Shown: positions 56,901 to 64,000 of the stretch, one piece after another
Numbering within the stretch: position 1 is the stretch's first letter
How the letters are laid out: each line of letters begins with the position of its first letter
Assembly (NCBI RefSeq): GCF_003597395.2
Contig: NC_133771.1
Span: forward strand, 142,479,619 to 142,543,618
DNA length: 64,000 nucleotides
From: Chelonoidis abingdonii
Taxonomy: Eukaryota > Chordata > Testudines > Testudinidae
Direction of reading: 5' to 3'
Program-made: the position numbers and the translations under genes
Notes under the pieces: model-generated
Databases searched by the model: none
What the model was told of the DNA's origin: nothing
Seen by the model: the letters and a program-made list of their open reading frames with translations, nothing else

Positions 56901-57990
56901 ACTGGAATGTCTGGGAGTTGATGCATCAATGAGGTTTTTATTGCCAGACCAACTCCATGTATTCTGTCCTCTGTCTCATTCTTACCCTTCCAGAAGAAGG
57001 TGTGACCACTTCCTAGTTCGCTCAAGGAACTTTCCCCAGGCAATCTTGTTTCACTTAATGCTGCTATATCGATGTTGTACCGGGCTAGTTCTCGAGGAAT
57101 AAGAGCTGTCCTTCTCTCAGGTCTTGTAACAGCTTCTCAACTCATGAGGGTACGAACATTCCATACACTAATGGTAAATTTCCTCAAATTTTTCTTTTGG
57201 TTTCAGCCACAGGTTGGGTTAAACTGCCAGCCGCGGCTTGCTGGCCAGTTGTTGTAGGGCAGGCAATTTTTAGGCCACCTTTTCTAGGCCCCTCCCTTAC
57301 TAGGGTGAGCAGTGCTGTCCCGAAGAGGGATGCTCAGACGCCTGGGATGCTGACCCAGGTACAGAGCTGGACGACCACCTATCCACAGGCCGCCTGCCTG
57401 CAGGATTGGGACTACGACTCCCAGTGGTAACCTCCACCTGTCGCTTTGACCCTCCCCCATTGCTGAAGGACTTGGGTGGTATGATGATGATGTTTGATGA
57501 TTTGCACAGGACCTGTGCGTGAAAGCTTTTTAAGTGGTAGAGCTGTTGCACGGGAGCAATCCCACTCTCTCGACCTTACAAGCCAGACACCAATGGCATG
57601 GAAAATCATCATGACTGGTAACTTCTTTGGTTACAGTGGATGGCCTTGACGTCTTTCTTGCCTCGTCAAGCCCTTCGCTGTCCACAAAGTGTTGCAGAAC
57701 CGCCTTCTTGGCCATTCGATCTTAGTGATCTCTTTCACCCAGTCCGCCGGAGCTGACGTTGCATGCAGGGTAGGCATATCCCTAATTCACTGAGGGTTTG
57801 AGTCCCATCAATTACACTCACCTGGTTTAGCCTGCCTGTCGAACCCATTGCCCGGGGTGTGGCCAGTGCGCATGCTGCAGCTACTTGGAGCCAAAAGTGA
57901 GAGCTGAGTGACAGGTGGGGACCAAAGTGGATGGACCACCCCTGAAGGAGTATGATAAGTCCCCCCATCAGAGGTACTACCCCTCCCTGG
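53955..57990 (-). mobile_element. Nearly full-length APE-type LINE, antisense, broken
   Basis: About 4 kb on the minus strand. 5' region: 57200-57990, GC-rich, non-coding. Endonuclease: 57043-56480, with SAYAPILTCSDNS, LLLRDFKARVGADN and HLIDYAIVRR; the usual GDFN motif reads RDFK, so the catalytic Asn is lost. RT: 56269-55412 starts the domain (SSGKAPGKDGIPAE, GNYRGISLLSVGGK), 55424-55134 carries motif A (AVFIDLTKVFDTVNR), and 55079-54135 carries motif C (LFTDDCALMAHTE) and the thumb (FKYLGSVISSDGSLD, LRWTGHVSLMDANRIP). In the same frame past two TGA codons is a C2H2 zinc finger at 54086-54024. Frameshifts separate the blocks, so it cannot be active. Clade not assigned. Confidence 0.9.
54024..54086 (-). 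pseudogene. C2H2 zinc finger at LINE C-terminus (behind stops)
   Basis: On the minus strand the sequence CTICSKMCTSRIGLYRHQRA has Cys codons at 54084-54086 and 54075-54077 and His codons at 54036-54038 and 54024-54026, spacing C-x2-C-x12-H-x3-H. It is in the same frame as the RT block ending at 54135 but lies after two in-frame TGA codons. A finger in this place would be expected to help RNA or DNA binding by the LINE protein. Confidence 0.75.
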
Positions 57991-59629
57991 GCACCTCATA
58001 TACCCCAGTTATTGTTACATATGTGGGAAAAGGAGGAGGGAGGCATAGTCAACAGATCCCAAATATGCTAGGTTTCTGCCAGTTTAGACCAGTAAGAGGT
58101 TTTCATGGGAACCTGAATCGAATGGGATGATACAGTTTCTTTAAACATAAATGCAACAGATGAATGAACATCTACTTACTATACCTTGTTCTCTCCACAG
58201 TCACAAAGACAAATGTGATAGTTGTCTTTTTGACAGCAGAATACCAAATGCTAGGAGCCCATATCTAATAAAATGCATTTGCCTGTGTGGTTGCAACATA
58301 AAATTCCATCACTTAGGAGAGAATAATTTAAATGCGGAAAGCAAAATCAGAATGCTACTTCACTGGGAAATCAGAGATAAGATGATGTTTGCTGTAAAAT
58401 ATTTGCTGTAGCTCTCTCTCTTGCTTGACTCCTATACATAACCTGAGGCATGTTTCATTCACTGTGTGTTTAAAAAAATAGTGAATGTATCATTTTATCA
58501 TCAATAGATAGTTGGAGAGTTACATTCTTAAATCTGTTGTTTTTTTTAAATGGAAATCAATAAGAGTTTCAATTTCTTCCTCTGGGATGTGACGACAATA
58601 AATTAGCATTTCTGAAATGCCAGCAGATACTAGTTGACTAGAATGAAAAATGTTTAGGGGGGGAGAGGAGAGAACAATATCGTTATTATGTTCTGTGGGC
58701 CTAATGGATCTTTTCAGATGGAAGCTTAATTCAGGCAATAAAAACAAAGTGTTTGTCATTGTGACAGTCTGTATTGTGTTTCCCATAGTATATTGTCCAG
58801 GAGAAGAATTTGGAGGATTTCTGTACTCAGTTTAAAACAGGTTTTCACCGATTTTGTCCCTGTAAAAGTAGCTGTCTTTCAAAAAACACTAAGTTGCTAC
58901 TGAAGTGGAAACAACAGAAGTAGGAGGGAATGCTGAGTTCAGAGTCTGTTCTAAACATCAGTGGTCTTGTGCAAAAGTAGAACAGTTTGTTGCTTACAAA
59001 ACTGCCTGTTATGATGAAAACCCTTAAAAGAAATGCCATGATAAAACAAGAACTTGATAGACATAAACTGGGCTACTGGAGTTGTAACTCCTTCCTTCCT
59101 GATTCAAGTATTTCCTTTCATAATCATCAAATGCTATAGCTATGGGATTAGGCTAAGGAGCAGCCCTGTGCAACTGAGGAGGGGGATGGAAGAAGCTGTG
59201 GTCCGCCACTTGTGAGGCTGTGCAAGAGCCACACACAATAGTAACTTTGTGTTCTGGGGAGCCCAGAGAATTCTTGTGGCAACTCCTCACCACAGGGTCA
59301 AGAGGCTAAAGAGAGGCAAAGCCATAGCCCCAGCCAGCCCCTTGCGGCAGCCCACAGAACAGGGATAGTGCATTGGGGAGTGCGGTCTGCTCAGTTTTAA
59401 TGGATGGAATGGACTGTGTATCCCCCTACATGCAAGGAGGAAGTGGGGTAACAAGATAACTCAGTCCTGAGTACCGGGAGAACCATCAAAACGCTATAGA
59501 GGGTAGTGGTGTAAATACCATGATCAAGCCCAGAGGGCAAAATCCTGCTCACCAGGCTCTCATTTGGACACCTAACTGCCCCTTATTGCATCTAAAAATG
59601 GACCCATCATCACCCATTGATTAAAGCCC
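57991..59629. other. AT-rich interval, nothing recognised
   Basis: Short frames on both strands, for example 58151-58411 plus and 58520-58786 minus, are unrecognised. Confidence 0.35.
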
Positions 59630-59900
59630 ATTGGTTTCTTCATCATGGCCAAGCTTTAAACCAAGATTGGATATCTTTCTAAAAAATGTATTCTAGCTCT
59701 GATGGAAATTATGGGCTTGTTGCAGGAATTGCTGGGTGAAAATTTGTGTCCTATGTATGCAGGAAGTCAGTTGATTATAATGGTTTCTTCTAGTCTTAGA
59801 ATTTAGGGACATTATTCTGTAGAGAATATTTCTACATTGGAGGGATGGACAAGATGACCTAACAGGTCTTTGCCATCTCTCAATTATATGATTCTGTAGG
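59630..59900 (+). mobile_element. CR1-like LINE 3' end, divergent
   Basis: AAACCAAGATTGGATATCTTTC, then GGATGGACAAGATGACCTAACAGGTC and a terminal TATATGATTCTGT near 59885-59897. These are the three landmarks of a CR1 3' end, all mutated. Confidence 0.7.
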
Positions 59901-60279
59901 TTATATTACTATTCCCAAAAAGTACAGAAGGTAGCTATGATCGTTCCAGGAATTACATTGCTTAGAGCATTAGAAACTCTGAATTGCTGGCACTATAATG
60001 TTATTTCCTGAAGTCAGAGACAGTGTTTCTGGAAATGTCATTATACTTTCACAGAGAGGAAAACATAAATTTGTGGAGGAGATGCCTGAAGTTAGACATA
60101 AGCATCATGCAATAAATTACATGTCTCTCTAAGGCTAAAACTGAACCAGTCAAGTAATTTTTTCCTATTAAAGGCTATGGAGTTGTGCAGATACTGCAGT
60201 TGGGTATTCACAAATATTCTAAAAATGAGTCCACTTTGCACCCCTTTTTATTTATTTGTTGCAGACATTGCTCCCAGAG
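59901..60279. other. Interval with no recognised feature
   Basis: AT-rich; no repeat or gene seen. Confidence 0.35.
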
Positions 60280-60550
60280 AAGTAGAATGGTCTAGTGGCC
60301 AGCATGCTAGCCCAGGTTCTATTTATTGCTCCATCACCCACTTCTCAGGTGACCTTGGCCAGTAGAAGTTAGGAGCCTAAATACCTAGGTAGGTCTGGGC
60401 CTCTGGGCTTCAGTTCACTATGTGTAACTTGGGGATGATAGTACTTCCCTGCCTCACAAGGGTGTTATGAAGATAAATTCAAGATTGTGAGGCTCTTGGA
60501 TACTATGACAATGGGGGCCATAGAAGTGCCTTGTAGAGCTATATGCATGT
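60280..60550 (+). mobile_element. MIR-type SINE
   Basis: AGAATGGTCTAGTGGCCAGC, AGCCCAGGTTCTATTTATTG, GTGACCTTGGCCAGTAG, then TTCAGTTCACTATGTGTAAC and GGGGATGATAGTACTTCC with a CTCACAAGGGTGTTATGAAG core. MIR order is clear; a short insertion separates head and core. Confidence 0.85.
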
Positions 60551-60856
60551 AACGGTTAAGAACATTTTCAGTGAAGCTACCACCCTTGTGTTGCTTCTGA
60601 AATTCCAGTCCCTCGGTCAGGAACTCAAAAAGAGAGTGCGAGCAGTGGCAGTAACACTGCATTCCCTCTTGAGTTGAATCCCATCCCACTGAGGTACAAG
60701 GTGTTTTCCTGGCACAGAAAGGTATAATTTACTAATTATTTTGCCTTCTCATATTTAGTTCAACTACACTTGGAATGCAATGTTGTGCCTCTTCCAGTTA
60801 ATGATAAACATCCAGATGAAGGCACATGCTCTCCATATGTGCGTACATATCCATAC

Positions 60857-61450
60857 TGTGACAAAGTTTCTCCTTTACCTTGGTGGGTCCTGAGCTTATT
60901 GGCGGATTTGCTCACCTCAGTGATCTTCCCCTCTGGTGGAACCCACAGTCTGGGTCAGCTCCTCCTGTGTCTGATCAGGAGTTGCGAGGTTTGGGAGGAA
61001 CCCGGGCCCGCCCTCTACTCCAGGTTCCAGCCCAGGGCCTGAGGGGTGCAGCGTCGAGAGGCCTCCTTGTAACAGTGTAGGACAGCTACAATCTTCCCTG
61101 GGCTACTCCCCAGGCCTCCTCAAACACCTTCTTATCCTCACCACAGGACCTCCTCCGCTGTCTGATAAGGCTTATTGTCTGATAATGCCTCATCTCAGTA
61201 AGCACACCTCTCATCTCAGCTCCTGCAACTCTTGCTCGCAGCGCCTCACAACCGCCTTCCCTGCTCCTCCTACTGACTGGACGAGGTTCTTTTTAAACCA
61301 GGTGCCCTGAATTATGCCTGCTTGATTGGCTGCAGGTGTTCTAGATCAATGTAGCTGTCTCCATGCCTCTAGAAAGATCTAATTGCCCAGTCCTTGTAAC
61401 CTGGAGCAACTGCCATTGGTACTATGGTACTAAGATTTTTTAGCCTTGGG
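60857..61450 (+). mobile_element. LTR remnant (TGTGACAAAG family)
   Basis: Begins TGTGACAAAGTTTCTCCTTT and continues GGTGGGTCCTGAGCTTATTG, GAACCCGGGCCCGCCCTCTA, GGGCTACTCCCCAGGCCTCC, and CCTCACCACAGGACCTCCTC. I recall this order from dispersed reptilian LTRs. The right end is diverged and no matching 3' terminus is visible. No internal retroelement genes follow, so it is a solo or truncated LTR. An ORF at 60770-61042 runs across its start and is not a gene. Confidence 0.55.
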
Positions 61451-61502
61451 CGAACATACTGTGCCCTAAGTATTACTGTACCATCTGCCTTCCCCAGTCA
61501 CT

Positions 61503-61516
61503 ATATATATATACTC
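61503..61516. repeat. TA dinucleotide repeat
   Basis: A tract of seven TA/AT units between the LTR remnant and the Harbinger-like element. Confidence 0.8.
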
Positions 61517-61597
61517 TCCCATCTGAGGTTCAATTTTGGCATCGAAGTAGTGGGTAGCCATGTAAGCTTATGCTTCAAGATAATTTGTTAGTCCTAA

Positions 61598-61877
61598 GGC
61601 CAACGAGATAACCATATCGGCGTCGTAAAATCGATTGCTCGGGATGATATATGCGTCTAATCTGACGGATAGGATCGATCCTGGACACGCTATATCGACT
61701 GCCGGAACCCACAAACCCCAACAGAGTCCGATTCGACATGGCGAGCCGCGGACATCGATCCCACGCGGTGAGGACGGGTGAGTAAATCGATTTTAGATAT
61801 TCGACTTCAGCTACATTATTCACGTAGCTGAAATTGCGTATCTAAAATTGATTTTACCCCGTAGTGTAGACCAGCCC
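61598..61877 (+). mobile_element. Harbinger-like miniature element, full length
   Basis: Flanked by TAA on both sides (61595-61597 and 61878-61880), the 3-bp duplication typical of PIF/Harbinger transposition. The interior matches 40823-41076 through AAAATCGATTGCTCGG, GCGAGCCGCGGACATCGATC and the TTCAGCTACATTATTCACGTAGCTGAA hairpin, then adds the right end ACCCCGTAGTGTAGACCAGCCC missing there. Several of the stems are mismatched in this copy. No transposase. Confidence 0.8.
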
Positions 61878-61880
61878 TAA

Positions 61881-62666
61881 GGTGCCACAAGTACTCCTGT
61901 TCTTTTTGCATAAAAGGGAAGAACTTCTTAATGCTACATCTAGAAGGAAAACTGACATTTGGGAGGTTTAGCCCTTCTCAGCTTCCATCTACTCCCCCTT
62001 TTCAGCATCTCTTTGACCTTTAATACTGTATCTGTTCATATTGTGGGGGAGCCATATAATATAGGAATTCTACAACTTTTTTTTTCTGTAATGCAGTGTG
62101 TATATTTGATTTATAGTGCACTGATTACTGTGGAATCTGCTTCATGAAACACAAAAGCAAAGATCAACATGGAACAGCCCACAATGGGGAGCAATACTAA
62201 TCTTGCTCCCCTAACTTAATTATCCACTCATTAGTGTGCGGGAGACAGCATCTTATTTCAGAGCCATCCGACACATGCTCAGCTGAAAAACAGAGTCTTG
62301 TTCCTTCAAAACCTCTGTTGGGTCAGAGCATTTTAATCTCCACAGCATAGAACATGTTCCACAGATAGAGTCTGGGGTGCTGGAACAATTTGTATAGTAG
62401 GGGTGCTGAGAGCCATTGAACCAAAATGTAACCCTTTATTTGATGGAAACCACTTCAAGCCATGGGGCATGGCAGCACCCCTATCATGCCTAGTTCCAGC
62501 ACCTCTGGATGGAATCGCTTCACTCCTCAAAGGAATACAACTAGGGATTATCATGAAATGCAACTCCTCAGATCTTGGCAGTTTGTGCTGTAGAGAAAAG
62601 AGGCAGTGTGCCTAGTCTCTTTTTTTTCCTGTACAAGTGAAAAATACCCAGCACAGTTGCAAATCA
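61881..62666. other. Interval with no recognised feature
   Basis: Short overlapping frames at 62333-62615 on both strands; nothing recognised. Confidence 0.35.
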
Positions 62667-62674
62667 CCTTACAC

Positions 62675-62867
62675 CAGTTGTGGGCAACCTGAGGCCCGCG
62701 GGCCACGTGCGGCCTATCAATGTAATCTGTTGGTGGGCCACCAGACAGTTTGTTTACGTTGACTGTCTGCAGGCACGGGTGCCCACAGCTCCCAGTGGCC
62801 ACAGTTCATCATTCCCAGCCAATAGGTGCTGCGGGAAGCTGCGTGGGCTGCAGGTTGCCCACCACTG
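62675..62867. mobile_element. hAT-type miniature element with perfect 8-bp target duplication
   Basis: Ends CAGTTGTGGGCAACCTGAGG and GCAGGTTGCCCACCACTG are inverted repeats with one mismatch near the tip. Flanks CCTTACAC at 62667-62674 and CCTTACAC at 62868-62875, an exact duplication. The interior is GC-rich with CCCGCGGGCCACGTGCGGCC. Overlapping frames here (62680-63045 and 62750-62932) are accidental. Confidence 0.93.
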
Positions 62868-62875
62868 CCTTACAC

Positions 62876-64000
62876 TCCTCACCAGAAATGCTCCATGTGG
62901 TTTATGTGCATGCCAGCTTCCATTTGGATTAGGTTTGCTCTCAGCAGGTATGAGCATGGACAAGGGACTGGAACCCAGCTACAAATGCCCAGCAGAGAAT
63001 TCCTCTGTTGATATGGACCACCCTGCTGGCAAATCCGCACTGTAGCCAGGCCCTGTTCCTCCCCACTCACTTTGCCTGGCATAGAGGGTGTGTGAGGGAA
63101 AAAGGGGCGCATTTATGATATTAGCAGGAGGTGCCACTGCAATGTTGCACTTACACAAGGTCCATTAAGGACTCTCAGCTGACAGCACAATTTAAAGCTG
63201 CATGTCCTAGAGAATCAGGGAGTCAGGATTGGCTGCCTGATACCCTTACCAAACTCCACACTCAGCAAAACTTGGGACAGGAGAGAATTAGCCCTTAGCC
63301 AGAATCATTTCAGTCTGAACATATTAGTACCAAATATTACTCCCACTGTCACACAGTTCATTAGAGGCCATTCAGAATCTCCCATAATCCACTGCTTCTA
63401 GGAGTGCCAGGAGCTATGCTGGAGATACCCAGAGGATATTATGACTGAACCAGTTTAGAACAACATTAATATAGCTGTGGGGCAAAGGTGCAATGGTTCA
63501 GAACATAAATCAGCATGGCTTCTGCTGGCCTACTTGTGCTTAAACAGTTTCTACCTCACCAGTTCACATAGGAAGCATTCTGTTCTCTAGAGTTCAAATG
63601 GCATTAATGACTGGCTCCCAAGCTGTATACCACCAATAGCAGTGAGTCTTAGTCCACATGAGTTCCTCTGGATACTTCATTCTAGTGATTTCATTGGTCT
63701 AAGTATTATCAGGACAGGTAATTTTAGCTTAGTGAGAGGAATTTGTGGAGAGTTACTGTGGAAATATTAGGAAAGATAACTTTACCTTATGAAAAGTGAA
63801 GGCAGATGACATTACTGGTTCATGAAATGCCAGGAGATATGTTTTTGATTTATTGCACAATTTTTTTTTAGTTACAACTCAGTGAGTTCATGTGATAGCA
63901 CAACTGAGTGCAATGGCATTATCGTTCAGCATATTTACTCTTTTGTTTTAAGTTAACTCCCAAATAATTTTAACCCATTCTGAGATCTAACTGAAATAAC
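62876..64000. other. Terminal interval, nothing recognised
   Basis: About 1.1 kb without recognisable gene or named repeat; AT-rich towards the end of the window. Confidence 0.35.

Noticed and set aside
53955..57990. Functional endonuclease-reverse transcriptase gene
   Set aside because: Although it holds frames of 314 and 285 codons, frameshifts and stops divide it and an endonuclease catalytic residue is changed. It is a dead LINE.
1..64000. CRISPR arrays, operons or prophage genes
   Set aside because: Repeats are interspersed vertebrate families, coding density is near zero and no regularly spaced repeats occur; the sequence is clearly not prokaryotic.

Overview
The window looks like intergenic or intronic chromosomal DNA from a sauropsid, most probably a turtle. 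It is AT-rich and full of decayed interspersed repeats. The families are CR1 LINEs with the characteristic 3' tail ending in ATTCTATG, MIR-type SINEs, several hAT, mariner and Harbinger-like miniature elements, tRNA-derived SINE heads and LTR remnants. No host protein-coding exon, rRNA, functional tRNA, CRISPR array or bacterial-style operon could be supported. Every recognisable protein sequence belongs to a broken LINE. The species call is an inference from repeat composition.

Layout. 0.25-1.56 kb: an unclassified dispersed repeat with a second copy at 27.7-28.3 kb. 2.08-3.59 kb: two sense CR1 3' ends. 4.93-13.07 kb: the most unusual block. A CpG island (about 5.6-7.3 kb, NRF1-like palindrome at 6255-6264) is the only promoter-like feature and probably marks the 5' end of a gene I cannot identify. 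To its right two copies of one LINE lie head to head (arm A, minus, about 7.69-9.87 kb; arm B, plus, about 9.98-12.13 kb). Neither arm holds a long frame, but reading them against each other recovers a reverse transcriptase with a YMDD-type box, a CxxC...H...C knuckle and a PD...D endonuclease of the restriction-enzyme-like (R2/R4-type) class. Near-identical 3' ends of this LINE lie at 4.93-5.06 kb (minus) and 12.94-13.07 kb (plus). A 25-base N gap, a 37-base G run and a local fold-back at 12.1-12.9 kb make this block look like a low-accuracy, misassembled stretch.

14-31 kb: AT-rich DNA with five short DNA transposons having clear terminal repeats and target duplications, CR1 and MIR pieces, inverted tRNA-like heads and LTR-like remnants. 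32.0-34.65 kb: one long antisense CR1 reaching from its 3' end into the endonuclease, again unusually noisy. 37.3-39.2 kb: an antisense APE-type LINE whose RT core is deleted. 40.8-43.4 kb: a hairpin-rich Harbinger-like element, MIR, CR1 with an RT fragment, a shared repeat and a fold-back element. 46-51 kb: CR1 (plus), a LINE 3' end with a GAT tail, and CR1 (minus) with an RT fragment. 54-58 kb: a nearly full-length antisense APE-type LINE with endonuclease, RT and a C-terminal C2H2 zinc finger, broken by stops and frameshifts. 59.6-62.9 kb: CR1, MIR, LTR, a second Harbinger-like copy and a hAT element with a perfect 8-bp target duplication.

No genes act together here. The window is a record of retrotransposition and DNA-transposon insertion around one candidate promoter. 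All family names come from memory of sequence patterns; no search was run.
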